From Leptospira ellinghausenii (GTDB taxonomy: Bacteria > Spirochaetota > Leptospiria > Leptospirales > Leptospiraceae): a stretch of DNA of 64,000 nt. The notes under the pieces were generated by a model. The model was not told the origin of the DNA. It saw only the letters and a program-made list of their open reading frames with translations, and did not search any database. Positions 44,986 through 54,065 of this stretch are shown here, in pieces (the first letter of the stretch is position 1; every line of letters starts with the position of its first letter). The position numbers were made by a program, and so were the translations under genes. The stretch lies in the NCBI RefSeq assembly GCF_003114815.1, contig NZ_BFAZ01000009.1:1674001-1738000 (forward strand), read 5' to 3'.

Positions 44986-46149
44986 ATGAATCCGATTCCC
45001 AAAGCACCCGCCATTCGATCCGAAGACACGTCTGTGGAAGTTGCCTGGTTTTGTGACCTATGCAATGGAGATTATGAATTTTTAGGAGTTCCTGATGGGA
45101 ACTTACGTTCGAGTTTCGAACATTGTGCCGACATCATCCGCATAGCAGATGATTTGGGATATCAAAATATTCTATTACCTTCCTCTTACCAAACTGGACA
45201 AGATACTTTAACATTTGCTGCTGCAGCATCTCAGTTTACAAAACAAATTTCCCTCCTAACGGCGATTCGGTGTGGTGAAATTCATCCTCCCATGCTTGCA
45301 AGAACCCTTTCCACTTTGGACCATATGCTAAAAGGAAGGCTCAACATCAATATCATCTCTTCTGACTTACCTGGCACTGTCCGCGATTCCAAAACGAGAT
45401 ATGAAATCTCAAAGGAAGTGATCCAAATCTTACAACAAGGTTGGACACGGGATCACATCAACTTTAAGGGAAAACATTACCAATTGGATTTAACAGCAGA
45501 TCCAGTGAAGTCATACCAAACAAATGGTGGACCCTTACTTTACTTTGGTGGGATTTCAGAAGATGCACGAGCGTTATGTGCTGAGTTTTGTGATGTGTTT
45601 TTGATGTGGCCTGAAACGGAAGAAAAACTCGCTGACACAATGAAAGACTTAAGTGAGCGTGCAGTTAGTTTTGGGCGCAAAATCGATTTTGGTCTACGGA
45701 TCCATTTGATTGTGAGGGACACTGAAAAGGAAGCAAAAGACGCCGCAAAACGTTTGTTATCAAAAATAGATATCGAGAGAGCAAATGATATCAAACATAG
45801 AGCACTGGATTCTAATTCCGCAGGTGTTTTACGCCAAGATGAATTACGTAAGTCTGCAGATTCTGATTTGTTCATCGAACCTATGATTTGGTCAGGGATA
45901 GGACTTGCACGATCTGGTTGTGGTTCTGCGATTGTGGGAACACCTGAACAAGTGTATGAAAAAATCCAAAGGTACATCAAAATGGGAATCCGCGCATTTA
46001 TTTTTTCTGGTTATCCACTCATTGAGGAATCAAAACTATTCGCAAACAAAGTGTTACCAAAATTAAAAACAGTGAATTTTGCAGAGGCACAAGGAAGGAA
46101 ACCCCAAGGTATTCCTGTCACACCTCTGACAATAGGAGAAAGAAAATAA
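44986..46149 (+). CDS. LLM class flavin-dependent monooxygenase (SsuD-like)
   Basis: About 387 residues from the ATG at 44986 ([22 protein letters not shown]); a TTG at 44959 would add nine. TIM-barrel enzyme: [72 protein letters not shown] and [27 protein letters not shown] match the alkanesulfonate/luciferase-like family. It uses FMNH2 and O2, probably on an alkanesulfonate or related molecule. The stop TAA shares a base with the next ATG, so it forms an operon with an aldo/keto reductase. Confidence 0.85.
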   Translation: MNPIPKAPAIRSEDTSVEVAWFCDLCNGDYEFLGVPDGNLRSSFEHCADIIRIADDLGYQNILLPSSYQTGQDTLTFAAAASQFTKQISLLTAIRCGEIHPPMLARTLSTLDHMLKGRLNINIISSDLPGTVRDSKTRYEISKEVIQILQQGWTRDHINFKGKHYQLDLTADPVKSYQTNGGPLLYFGGISEDARALCAEFCDVFLMWPETEEKLADTMKDLSERAVSFGRKIDFGLRIHLIVRDTEKEAKDAAKRLLSKIDIERANDIKHRALDSNSAGVLRQDELRKSADSDLFIEPMIWSGIGLARSGCGSAIVGTPEQVYEKIQRYIKMGIRAFIFSGYPLIEESKLFANKVLPKLKTVNFAEAQGRKPQGIPVTPLTIGERK

Positions 46150-47051
46150 TGGTTCCACAAATTCATTTTCCCAAACATAATTTATCCATTTCTCGTTTGG
46201 TGTATGGGATTTGGAGGTTACATGAAGACAAACATGGATTTGGTGAAGATCGAATTTATGAAAAAATCAATTTATGTTTGGAACTTGGGATCGATACATT
46301 CGACCATGCAGATATTTATGGAGATTTTGAAAATGAAGAACATTTTGGAAAGGTCCTAAAAAAATACCCAAACTTAAAAAACAAAATCAAAATCATCACA
46401 AAGTGTGGGATACAAGTTCCAGGTGCCAAATATCCAACAAAACATTATAATACATCGAAAGAACATTTACGGTATTCGGTGGAACGATCTTTGCGCAAAC
46501 TGCAAGTGGATTCTTTGGATGTACTACTCATTCACAGACCCGACCCACTCATGGATCCAACTGAAATGGCAGAGGTTTTTGATTCTCTGGCTCTGGAAGG
46601 TAAGGTCAAACATTTTGGAGTCTCCAATTTTACTCCGTCACAATTCCGAATGGTCCAATCGAAATGCAAACGCCCTCTTTTCACAAACCAGGTGGAGTTT
46701 CATTTATATCACACCGAACCTATGTTTGATGGAACCTTTGACCAAATGATCGAATCTGGTATCCATCCTATGGTATGGTCTCCTACCGCTGGTGGAAAGG
46801 TATTCTCACCGAAAACGGAGACGGAAATCAAAACCTCTCAGAAATTACTTGAGATCGCAAAAAGATATGGAGCAAGTGTTGATCAAATTCTTTATTCTTG
46901 GTTTCTGAATCACCCTGCAGGACTGGTTCCCATTTTAGGTACCAATGATTTGGAACGAATTGAGTCGGCAGCAAACTGTTTTTCTTATCCTCTCAAAAGA
47001 GTTGAGTGGTTTTCCATTTTAGAAGTGGCACGAGGTAAGGAAGTCGCTTAA
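46149..47051 (+). CDS. aldo/keto reductase (YdhF-like)
   Basis: This 300-residue TIM-barrel NADPH oxidoreductase shows all four catalytic positions: DTFDHADIYGDFENE (Asp, Tyr), IKIITKCG (Lys) and LLIHRPDPLMDP (His). GKVKHFGVSNFTPSQFRM and LVPILGTNDLERIESAA are further family segments. It starts on the last base of the monooxygenase gene. The pair may act in sequence, with the reductase removing the aldehyde released by the monooxygenase (inference). Confidence 0.88.
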   Translation: MVPQIHFPKHNLSISRLVYGIWRLHEDKHGFGEDRIYEKINLCLELGIDTFDHADIYGDFENEEHFGKVLKKYPNLKNKIKIITKCGIQVPGAKYPTKHYNTSKEHLRYSVERSLRKLQVDSLDVLLIHRPDPLMDPTEMAEVFDSLALEGKVKHFGVSNFTPSQFRMVQSKCKRPLFTNQVEFHLYHTEPMFDGTFDQMIESGIHPMVWSPTAGGKVFSPKTETEIKTSQKLLEIAKRYGASVDQILYSWFLNHPAGLVPILGTNDLERIESAANCFSYPLKRVEWFSILEVARGKEVA

Positions 47052-47174
47052 ACCATTGGATTCAACGATTGGGAAATATATTGGATGATTTAGGAAACAA
47101 AACACCTATTATATCTAGTTTGGTAATGGTCGGACAGAATTGTTTTGTTGGAGTTGGCAATAGAGGGACATTTT

Positions 47175-48269
47175 ATGCTTTCTGAATTAACTCCTAACCA
47201 ATATTTCACTGGTGGTTCATTTAATGCGGACCTTACGGATGACTTACATTTTCATAGTAACTCTCAGCATAGGGAAGAGATTTGGGAACAAACTGTCCAA
47301 ACAATAGCCAAAATTCCAGAAATTTTTGCGACTTGGATTTTAGAATACCAACCAGATACACAAACCTTTCACTTACTTGCTTTCGACGGTTCAAAAGATT
47401 TTCTTTTTCCAAAAACAATATCTAAGTCAAATCTCCCTTGTTCGAATGTGATCGATTCAAATATGATATTTGAAGTCAATCTATTGGAAGATGATTCGCT
47501 TTATAGATCTCTTCGTATAAGCAAGGTTAATAATTCATCTGCAATCTATTTGGGATACCCAATTCGATCGGATATCGGTACAGTGATTGGAGTCATCGGG
47601 ATGGTTGCTGAAAATAAATTTAAACATAAATTTAAGAATTTAAAGCTGATTGATGTACTTGCAGATAAATTGAGTTTAGAATTAATTCGATACAAGAATG
47701 AAAAAATAATTTCAGAATCATTAAATACTTCGGCCTTTGTGAAACAATCTCTTGGCGAATTATACCGATTACTTTCCAATCAAAAAGATGATATTGTTAA
47801 AATTTGTCGGAATTATTTACAGACTGGTACTAAACTATTTGGATTACCCTTAGGGGTGATTGCAACAAAAATAGGGGATGGTTGGGAGTATAGTTTCGTA
47901 GAGGGGAATATACACGGAATCTACGAAGGGCAAAGATTTTCAAAAGTTCAATTCAATCTTCCCAACATTCATTCATCGGGTAACGCCAAGATAATCAAAA
48001 ATTTCTCAGTAGAAACTTCTACATCAGTACAAGAACATTTGGTTTTACTTGGAGTTTCATGCCTAATGGAATTGCCCCTACAGGTTCATAACCAAACAAT
48101 TGGATTGATTGGTTTTTATGGATTTGGTGACCAGAACATTCATTCATCTGAAATCATTCAAAGGGTATTTGAATTAATGGGAATCGGACTTGCAAATTCC
48201 ATAGAAAAGAATAAGATTCCAGCTTTTTCTAAATTTTATCATTTAGATGAAAAAATTCAGAATCCATAA
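47175..48269 (+). CDS. tandem GAF-like domain protein
   Basis: About 364 residues from the ATG at 47175 (MLSELTPNQYF), with GAGGG upstream. It has two GAF-like regions: about 30-190 (FATWILEYQPDTQTFHLLAFDG ... IYLGYPIRSDIGTVIGVIGMVAEN) and about 200-350 (KLFGLPLGVIATKIGDGWEYSFVEGN ... ELPLQVHNQTIGLIGFYGFG). No kinase, cyclase, HTH or phosphatase domain follows, so any output must come from a partner. Ligand unknown. Confidence 0.65.
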   Translation: MLSELTPNQYFTGGSFNADLTDDLHFHSNSQHREEIWEQTVQTIAKIPEIFATWILEYQPDTQTFHLLAFDGSKDFLFPKTISKSNLPCSNVIDSNMIFEVNLLEDDSLYRSLRISKVNNSSAIYLGYPIRSDIGTVIGVIGMVAENKFKHKFKNLKLIDVLADKLSLELIRYKNEKIISESLNTSAFVKQSLGELYRLLSNQKDDIVKICRNYLQTGTKLFGLPLGVIATKIGDGWEYSFVEGNIHGIYEGQRFSKVQFNLPNIHSSGNAKIIKNFSVETSTSVQEHLVLLGVSCLMELPLQVHNQTIGLIGFYGFGDQNIHSSEIIQRVFELMGIGLANSIEKNKIPAFSKFYHLDEKIQNP

Positions 48270-48343
48270 ACTAAATTCAAGAAGCCCTGATTCTAAAAAA
48301 ACAGCTTAACTTTCTCAAGCTCATTTTCCTTATAAAAATGAGT

Positions 48344-48349
48344 TTGACA
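48344..48349 (+). promoter_or_regulatory. -35-like TTGACA before the ArsR-family gene
   Basis: A perfect TTGACA lies 10 bp before the array of 16-bp repeats. Each repeat contains TATATAAC, a possible -10. The array length therefore sits inside the promoter region of the regulator gene. Confidence 0.45.
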
Positions 48350-48358
48350 TTTAATCTT

Positions 48359-48422
48359 TATATAACCAAATAGATATATAACCAATTAGATATATAACCA
48401 ATTAGATATATAACCAATTAGA
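48359..48422 (+). repeat. four 16-bp tandem repeats abutting the regulator start codon
   Basis: Four head-to-tail units of TATATAACCAATTAGA, the first with one substitution (CAAATAGA), end one base before the ATG at 48424. Each unit holds an ATAACCA half-site of the sort bound by ArsR-family repressors, so this is probably the autoregulatory operator. There is no ribosome-binding site, so the mRNA may be leaderless or nearly so. Confidence 0.85.
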
Positions 48423-48423
48423 T

Positions 48424-48768
48424 ATGCAAACTCTGGACGCAACATTTTCCGCACTGGCTGACCCCACAAGAAGGGCCATTTTAATGCATCTGGCAAAAAA
48501 AGACCTAACGGTGATGGAACTCACGAAACCGTTTCAAATGAGCCAACCAGCCATTTCGAAACACCTAAAGATATTAGAAGAAGCTGGACTCATTACAACA
48601 ACAAGAAGGGCTCAGGAAAGGCCACGTAGGTTACAAACTGCTCCTCTCAAAGAAGCTGTGGATTGGATGGAAAAATACCGCCAGATATGGGAAAAACGAT
48701 ACCAGGCTCTCGATGGGTTATTGGAAGAACTACAAAACATACAACCGAAAGGGGTGAGAAAAAAATGA
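48424..48768 (+). CDS. ArsR-family winged-helix regulator
   Basis: This 114-residue protein has the winged helix LADPTRRAILMHLAKKDLTVMELTKPFQMSQPAISKHLKILEEAGLITTTRRAQERPRRL. The Cys metal-binding pair of metalloregulators is absent, matching the ArsR subgroup that accompanies AHSA1/SRPBCC genes. The ATG at 48424 lies directly after the repeats. Its stop overlaps the next start (ATGA at 48765-48768). Confidence 0.88.
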   Translation: MQTLDATFSALADPTRRAILMHLAKKDLTVMELTKPFQMSQPAISKHLKILEEAGLITTTRRAQERPRRLQTAPLKEAVDWMEKYRQIWEKRYQALDGLLEELQNIQPKGVRKK

Positions 48769-49280
48769 ATTCAAAACAAAATGTAGTGAAGATGATTCGG
48801 AAAGGTGACACTGAGGTTGTGTTTCAAAGGTATTTCGATGCACCGAGAGAATTGGTTTTTGATTGTCACACCAAACCTGAGTTAATGAGAAGATGGCTCA
48901 TTGGACCAGAAGGTATGGTCCTCGATACTTGTGAACAAGACCTACGAGTTGGTGGGAAATACCTTTACTTGTATGCAGATGAGAAGGGAAATAAATCAGG
49001 TGTGTATGGAACTTTTCGCGAAGTTGTTGTTCCAGAAACACTCTCCAACACAGAAAATTACATTATGGACATGGAAACATTCGATGCAAATGCTCCCGAA
49101 GATCCAAATGCAACATTTGAATCACGCACATTCACAACAGAAGGAAAACGGACTCTTATGACACATCTATGTCGGTACGCTTCACCTGATATTTGTAAGA
49201 TGATGGTTGAGTCGGGTGCAGCAGATGGGATGGCGGAATGTTATTTGGAACTAGATCGATTGCTTGGTGAAATGGGTTAG
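48765..49280 (+). CDS. SRPBCC/AHSA1-domain protein
   Basis: This 171-residue protein has the AHSA1 helix-grip fold: FQRYFDAPRELVFDCHTKPELMRRWLIGPEG, LRVGGKYLYLYADEKG, YGTFREVVVPETLSNTE and GAADGMAECYLELDRLL. It is the typical partner of an ArsR-type regulator and probably binds a hydrophobic ligand; activity unknown. The ATG overlaps the regulator stop. Confidence 0.88.
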   Translation: MNSKQNVVKMIRKGDTEVVFQRYFDAPRELVFDCHTKPELMRRWLIGPEGMVLDTCEQDLRVGGKYLYLYADEKGNKSGVYGTFREVVVPETLSNTENYIMDMETFDANAPEDPNATFESRTFTTEGKRTLMTHLCRYASPDICKMMVESGAADGMAECYLELDRLLGEMG

Positions 49281-49300
49281 CTACTCTAGGTTATTACTGA

Positions 49301-49329
49301 AAAACAAGGCATTCGGAAAGCCTTGTTTT
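49301..49329. terminator. bidirectional terminator
   Basis: AAAACAAGGC and GCCTTGTTTT form a perfect 10-bp stem with a 9-nt loop and T/A tracts on both sides. It serves the ArsR-AHSA1 pair on the plus strand and the YiiX-like gene on the minus strand. Confidence 0.75.
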
Positions 49330-49379
49330 GTAAAATTTATCATCAATCAAAAGAATGAGAATGGATTATTGAAATGGTA

Positions 49380-49997
49380 TCACTCCATCACGGTGACCAA
49401 TTCCTTTGATTGGAACATATCAACTGAGGAGATAACAGGTTCTGCATAAGGAATGCTTTTCCCATATCTTTTTTTCATAAGAGTTTGAACCTGTTTAGAA
49501 GATAAATCAAAGTCTCGTAACGTTTTTAGCTCTCCAAGTTTTAAGCCTGTATACTTCTCATACAGTTTCCAAACCAGTTCCGTACAATAAATCCGATCAT
49601 CTGACCACTCAAAGTAGAGATCATAATGTTTCCCAACAAAGAATCTACCATATTCTTTCATTTTTTGAATGGTCTCCGCTGTCAGTGTTGAGCTTGCATT
49701 ACGGATACGTTTGATCACATAATGGTGGTTTGTTCCTCTTTGGATGAATTTTTGCAGGTCAGTGATTTTGACAGGTTCAACAGCTTCTAATACTTTAAAA
49801 TTATTTCCATACTTGAAAATGATACCTACGTGGGTGTATCTTGATTTCGTTGCCAGTTTGATGGCAGTTGCTTGTTCTGATTTGGATTCATGAAAGATGA
49901 TATCTCCTTCTTCTAATTTGGAAATTTCAATTGGTTTTGCAACGATGTGTGTAAAAGAGATAAAAAGAATCAATACATAACTAAGTTTCAAATTCAT
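49380..49997 (-). CDS. YiiX/YebB-like NlpC/P60 cysteine hydrolase, exported
   Basis: This 205-residue protein has a signal peptide (MNLKLSYVLILFISFTHIVA). The permuted NlpC/P60 core has GDIIFHESKSEQATAIKLATKSRYTHVGIIF (catalytic His in YTHVGI), KHYDLYFEWSDDRIYCTELVWKLYEKYTG (catalytic Cys in Y-C-T-E-L-V) and LGELKTL. It fits the YiiX-type family, of unknown substrate, likely amide or lipid bonds in the envelope. Confidence 0.85.
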   Translation of the reverse strand: MNLKLSYVLILFISFTHIVAKPIEISKLEEGDIIFHESKSEQATAIKLATKSRYTHVGIIFKYGNNFKVLEAVEPVKITDLQKFIQRGTNHHYVIKRIRNASSTLTAETIQKMKEYGRFFVGKHYDLYFEWSDDRIYCTELVWKLYEKYTGLKLGELKTLRDFDLSSKQVQTLMKKRYGKSIPYAEPVISSVDMFQSKELVTVME

Positions 49998-50095
49998 TTA
50001 AAAGTCCTTATTATTGATATGAATCGATTCAAACTAGAATTCAATTTTTGTTTTCAAATGAAAGTCTGGCAATCATTTGAAAAGAAGTGATTCGC

Positions 50096-50800
50096 CTACC
50101 AAGGGATCTCCTTTTTGTCCCGAAAGAATTTCCCTGTTGGACCGTTATCAGGAAGAGTTGCTGCCCATACTATGGTTTCAGCACCTTTTTCCACTGACCT
50201 TGTTGCATTTGTTCCACCCATATCGGTTTTCACCCAACCAGGGCATACGGAATTGATTTTGATATTTTTTCCAACACCTTCTGTACTGGAAAGGTTTGTC
50301 AAAGCATTGATGGCCGTTTTGGAAATCCGATACGCTGGATAACCGCCACCCATATCGGAAAGTTGCCCCATCCCGGAGCTAACATTGACTATACGACCAT
50401 AGTTGTTTTGGACCATCATCGGTAAAAAAACTTGGATCAAACGAAATGGTCCAAATAGATTTACCATTAAGGTGCGGTGTAAGTCTTCCGAAGTGGTTTC
50501 AAAAAAAGAACCTGGGTCTGTAAATATTCCAGCATTGTTAACTAAAATATCCAGACGACCAAAACTCCCAGTGATGATATCGTAAACTTCATTGATACTC
50601 TGTTCTTTGGAAACATCGAGAGAGATGATCTCTCCTTTACCCACCGACTTTACTTGTTTTAAAGTATCTTCTGCATCAGAAACATTTCTGGAAGCAATGA
50701 GAACATAAATCCCTTGTTTTGCCAAATCAATGGAAACTTGTTTCCCAATCCCTCTGTTGGCACCTGTCACAAGTGCAATTTTTTCTTTACTCTGGTTCAT
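50096..50800 (-). CDS. short-chain dehydrogenase/reductase
   Basis: This 234-residue SDR has the NAD(P) motif VTGANRGIGKQVSIDLAKQG, the NNAG motif in LVNNAGIF, a catalytic Ser in NVSSGMGQ, and Y-x-x-x-K in PAYRISKTAINALT. The end PDNGPTGKFFRDKKEIPW matches carbonyl-reductase-like SDRs. NADP preference is suggested by the Asn-Arg after GA. Substrate unknown. Confidence 0.88.
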   Translation of the reverse strand: MNQSKEKIALVTGANRGIGKQVSIDLAKQGIYVLIASRNVSDAEDTLKQVKSVGKGEIISLDVSKEQSINEVYDIITGSFGRLDILVNNAGIFTDPGSFFETTSEDLHRTLMVNLFGPFRLIQVFLPMMVQNNYGRIVNVSSGMGQLSDMGGGYPAYRISKTAINALTNLSSTEGVGKNIKINSVCPGWVKTDMGGTNATRSVEKGAETIVWAATLPDNGPTGKFFRDKKEIPW

Positions 50801-50854
50801 GGGAAACTCCTTTGAATTTGGATCGGTGATCTATTTTATAAAAGGTTATCTAAC

Positions 50855-51865
50855 TTATTTTGTTTTCAGTAATTCTTTTAACCAAACATCTATTTGTGAT
50901 TCGATAAATACTTTATCAGTGATCACCCATTTAGACATAAGGACATGCATTCCGTTTTCGACTGCGACTTTTTTATTGAGAGGATTTGGTGTTTTTTCTA
51001 AGCCAAAGTTGGCATAACCTTCCAACATTTTGGGAACACTTGCTGTTGGATCTTGTTCTTTTTCATTTTTGTAATAATACAATAATAATGCGGGGGAAGT
51101 AACCTTTCGAAATACATCGGGAACTGCTGCATAGTTTTTGAGATCGTTTACTCCCACAAGCGCAGCAAAGTATTGTTCCGGATACCAATAGTTGTTTCGT
51201 TCTGGAAGCACTTTTGGATTGTTATGTGATGAAGCTCTTACTTTTCCTTTGAGTAAATGGATGAAACTAAGTCCACCTGGATAGTTAAGGATATTTAAAC
51301 TTCCATCCACAGGTGCATAAAAAGGATTGGCAAGCACAAGTCCATCCACTTCTTCTGGGTATTCAGATGCAAGCCATGTCGCCAGTAGTCCACCCATAGA
51401 ACTTCCAAACACAACCACTTTGTCTCCTTGTGATTGCATCATATACAATGCTTCACGTGAAGCATCTAAGTAGTTATTAAAATTTTGATCTCTTTGGTCT
51501 TCTTTGTTTGTTCCGTGACCAGGAAGCCTGAGTAAGTAAGTATTGGCCTTATACTTTTTTGCCAATTTTTCCATTACATCTTCACCTTCTGCACGTGACG
51601 CACCAAATCCATGGATGTATAAAAATGCGAGAGGCGTTTTTTTCCCAAAACTGATATAACGTTCTTCGTTTCCAGGTCTATGGTTTTTGCGTTTACTCTC
51701 GTTCAACTTTTCTTGGAAGTATACTTCAAAGTTCGCATAACTTAAGTTTGCTTTCGATTGGTAATTGGGTCGTCCTGAGCAAGAAACAATTGCAAAGGTT
51801 ACTGTGATAAGGAGGACAGAAGTGATCTGTCTCAGGTTGTGGAATAAAGAACACGATTTAGCCAT
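50855..51865 (-). CDS. alpha/beta hydrolase lipoprotein
   Basis: From the ATG at 51865 (MAKSCSLFHNLRQITSVLL) this is about 336 residues, with lipobox TFAIVSC. The hydrolase core has FLYIHGFGASRAEGEDVMEKLA, TYLLRLPGHGTN, the nucleophile VVFGSSMGGLLATWLAS (Ser in G-S-S-M-G) and a late His in NGMHVLMSKWV. It resembles carboxylesterase/monoglyceride-lipase enzymes exposed in the periplasm. An upstream start at 51925 would disrupt the signal peptide. Confidence 0.8.
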   Translation of the reverse strand: MAKSCSLFHNLRQITSVLLITVTFAIVSCSGRPNYQSKANLSYANFEVYFQEKLNESKRKNHRPGNEERYISFGKKTPLAFLYIHGFGASRAEGEDVMEKLAKKYKANTYLLRLPGHGTNKEDQRDQNFNNYLDASREALYMMQSQGDKVVVFGSSMGGLLATWLASEYPEEVDGLVLANPFYAPVDGSLNILNYPGGLSFIHLLKGKVRASSHNNPKVLPERNNYWYPEQYFAALVGVNDLKNYAAVPDVFRKVTSPALLLYYYKNEKEQDPTASVPKMLEGYANFGLEKTPNPLNKKVAVENGMHVLMSKWVITDKVFIESQIDVWLKELLKTK

Positions 51866-51984
51866 ACAAATGGAAAATTTTACAGTGTAATTGCTTTCTT
51901 GTAAAGAGAGAAAAACCCTTGGCACAGGAAGGGTCGTACGAAAAAAGGTAGTAAATACCCCATTCTTAGAAGGAACATCCCGGA

Positions 51985-53151
51985 ATGTATAGCCAATTCA
52001 CAGAGCAACAACTTGAAATCAGAGATTTAGTTCGTAACTTCGTCAAAAAAGAAATCCCGCATGAAGTAGCCTTGCACTGGGATGAAAAAAACCAACACCC
52101 AACTGAACTCATCAACAAAATGCGTTCCGAACTTGGAATCAACGGTCTAGTGATTCCAGAAGAATACGGTGGATGGGGACTTGGAGCCATTGAGCAGTGT
52201 TTGGCCATCGAGGAATTGTCTCGTGGATGCCTTGGAATCGCACTAGGGTTTGCTTACACAGGTCTTGGAATCCTTCCTATCCTAAAAGGTGCTACTCACG
52301 AACAAAAACTCAAATGGCTTCCAGACATTGCTGAAGGTAAGTTCGGAGTTTCTTTCTGTTTATCAGAACCAGGTGCTGGATCTGACGTTCCAGGAATGAC
52401 CACTCGTGCCGAGAAAAAAGGTGACAAATGGGTCATAAACGGTGCAAAACAATGGATCACTGGTGCATCTGATGCCCAAGCGTTTACTGTATTTGCTTAT
52501 ACTGATAAAAACCGTGGAACACGTGGAGTCTCTTGTTTCTACGTGCCACGTAATACAAAAGGTCTTACTGTAGGTAAAAAAGAAGATAAACTCGGAATCC
52601 GTGCATCTTCTACTCACCAAGTTATTTTTGAAGATTGTGAAGTGAGCGAAGAACAATTAGTAGGGAAAGAAAACCTAGGTTTCGTTTACGCACTCCAAAC
52701 TTTGAATGCTTCTCGTCCATTTGTAGCGGTAATGGGTGTGGGTGTAGCGCAAGCAGCACTTGATCACGCAGCACGATACGCTCGTGAGAGAGAGCAGTTC
52801 GGTGTTAAAATCGGAACTTTCCAAGCAGTGCAACACATGTTAGCTGATATGTCTATCAAAGTAGAGACTGCAAGAGAAATCACTTATAAAGCAGCTCGTC
52901 TTTCTGATGCAAACGATCCAAACCTTCCAAAATACTCTGCGATTGCAAAAGCATACGCTTCTGAGTGTGCTGTTCAGTGTGCCACTGATGCAGTTCAAAT
53001 TTTTGGTGGATACGGATACACAAAAGAGTATCCTGTTGAGAAGTTAATGAGAGACTCAAAAATCCTCACGATCTTCGAAGGAACAACTCAAATCCAAAAG
53101 AACGAAATTGCAGCTTACGTAATCAAAGAAGCAGCTTCGAAAAAAGACTAA
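51985..53151 (+). CDS. acyl-CoA dehydrogenase
   Basis: This 388-residue FAD enzyme has FCLSEPGAGSDVPGMTTRAEKKGDKWVINGAKQWIT (FAD loop), GIRASSTHQVIFEDCEV, ARYAREREQFGVKIGTFQAVQHMLADM, QIFGGYGYTKEYPVEKLMRDSKILTIFEGTTQIQ (catalytic Glu in F-E-G-T). It catalyses the first step of beta-oxidation, in line with fatty acids as the carbon source of leptospires. A strong terminator follows 30 bp after the stop. Confidence 0.95.
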   Translation: MYSQFTEQQLEIRDLVRNFVKKEIPHEVALHWDEKNQHPTELINKMRSELGINGLVIPEEYGGWGLGAIEQCLAIEELSRGCLGIALGFAYTGLGILPILKGATHEQKLKWLPDIAEGKFGVSFCLSEPGAGSDVPGMTTRAEKKGDKWVINGAKQWITGASDAQAFTVFAYTDKNRGTRGVSCFYVPRNTKGLTVGKKEDKLGIRASSTHQVIFEDCEVSEEQLVGKENLGFVYALQTLNASRPFVAVMGVGVAQAALDHAARYAREREQFGVKIGTFQAVQHMLADMSIKVETAREITYKAARLSDANDPNLPKYSAIAKAYASECAVQCATDAVQIFGGYGYTKEYPVEKLMRDSKILTIFEGTTQIQKNEIAAYVIKEAASKKD

Positions 53152-53181
53152 GATTCTTGAAAAGAAATTCGGTCGAAAGGG

Positions 53182-53209
53182 AGCCTCCAGAGATGGAGGC
53201 TTTTTTTTT
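53182..53209 (+). terminator. rho-independent terminator after acyl-CoA dehydrogenase
   Basis: AGCCTCCA / TGGAGGCT 8-bp stem with GAGA loop followed by nine T residues. Confidence 0.9.
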
Positions 53210-53210
53210 G

Positions 53211-53318
53211 AGGTGGTACAGGTTTGGATGTAGGTATCCCCGCCCTGATTGGGTGGGGTGTGTCCACCCGCCACCCAATGACTTCCCTTTACACCCAAAA
53301 CAAATTTTCTGCCACCTG
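53211..53318. repeat. GC-rich structured intergenic element
   Basis: Outer arms AGGTGG (53211-53216) and CCACCT (53313-53318) enclose a GC-rich hairpin, ATTGGGTGG (53248-53256) with CCACCCAAT (53271-53279), and an inner GGTG/CACC. This is unusually G/C-rich for the window and sits immediately after a terminator, so it is not needed for termination. It looks like a dispersed palindromic element. Confidence 0.55.
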
Positions 53319-53368
53319 AAAATTGAATTTGCAAAATTCTTTTGAAAAGAGTTCATCTTTTGGTATTC

Positions 53369-53842
53369 ATGAATCATAATTTCCAAATCCGATGGGCCAC
53401 TTCCCCCGATCCCCATTCCCAAAATTGTATAGATGAGCTCTGGACAGAAATCCAAAAACGATATGGTTTTCAAGCTCCGAACCCAATGGATTTCAACGAC
53501 TTCTTACCCCCCAAAGGTAAGTTTCTTCTCGCAGAATCGATGGATCAAAAAGAAGTCCTGGGCTCAGTCGCCTATACGAAATTTGACGACACTAAATGTG
53601 AGTTAGATGCAGTATATGTGTTCCCTCAATTTAGAAAATCAAAAGTCGCAACGTCTCTGTTAGTTGAACTTCAAAAAAATGCAATCTTAGATGGTTATCG
53701 ATCCATGATCCTACGAGCAGGTTCCCCTCAACCAGAAGCGCTGGCACTATACAAAAACTTCGGATTTCAAGAAATCCCTTCCTTTGGAAAATGGATATCC
53801 GATCCAACTGCGATTTGTTTAGAGAAAAAAATTGTAATTTAG
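53369..53842 (+). CDS. GNAT-family N-acetyltransferase
   Basis: About 157 residues from the ATG at 53369 (MNHNFQIRWATSP); a TTG at 53342 is also in frame. The GNAT core is FLLAESMDQKEVLGSVAYTKFDDTKCELDAVYVFPQFRKSKVATSLLVELQKNA, containing the acetyl-CoA pyrophosphate loop (Q-F-R-K-S-K-V-A), then LRAGSPQPEALALYKNFGFQEI. Substrate unknown. Confidence 0.82.
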   Translation: MNHNFQIRWATSPDPHSQNCIDELWTEIQKRYGFQAPNPMDFNDFLPPKGKFLLAESMDQKEVLGSVAYTKFDDTKCELDAVYVFPQFRKSKVATSLLVELQKNAILDGYRSMILRAGSPQPEALALYKNFGFQEIPSFGKWISDPTAICLEKKIVI

Positions 53843-53950
53843 CTCAGCTTAGGATTGGGCTGCCCGGGCGGGCTCTTACGGGGTGCGCTCCCGCTCCCGT
53901 CCTTGGTTCGTTATCACTCACCAAGGACTAAACCCTCCAGATCCCTGGCA
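53841..53950. repeat. GC-rich structured intergenic element
   Basis: Directly after the GNAT stop lies a segment of about 110 bp with a perfect GCCCGGGC (53862-53869), a repeated GCTCCCG unit, and a hairpin CCTTGGT (53901-53907) / ACCAAGG (53920-53926). Its base composition differs sharply from both neighbours. No protein frame is credible. Probably a dispersed element, perhaps with an RNA structure. Confidence 0.55.
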
Positions 53951-54065
53951 GAAACAAACCCTTCTTATGAACTTTTTTTCCTAAATTCTATTTCTGATTC
54001 TGTTATCCTTAAAAAAGTGGCTGACTTAAGACTTCTTATCTTAGAAACTCTAAGTCCCATTTGGA

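Noticed and set aside
53056..53473. Minus-strand frames opposite the end of the acyl-CoA dehydrogenase and GNAT genes
   Set aside because: They read through a terminator and a palindromic element and have no family features.
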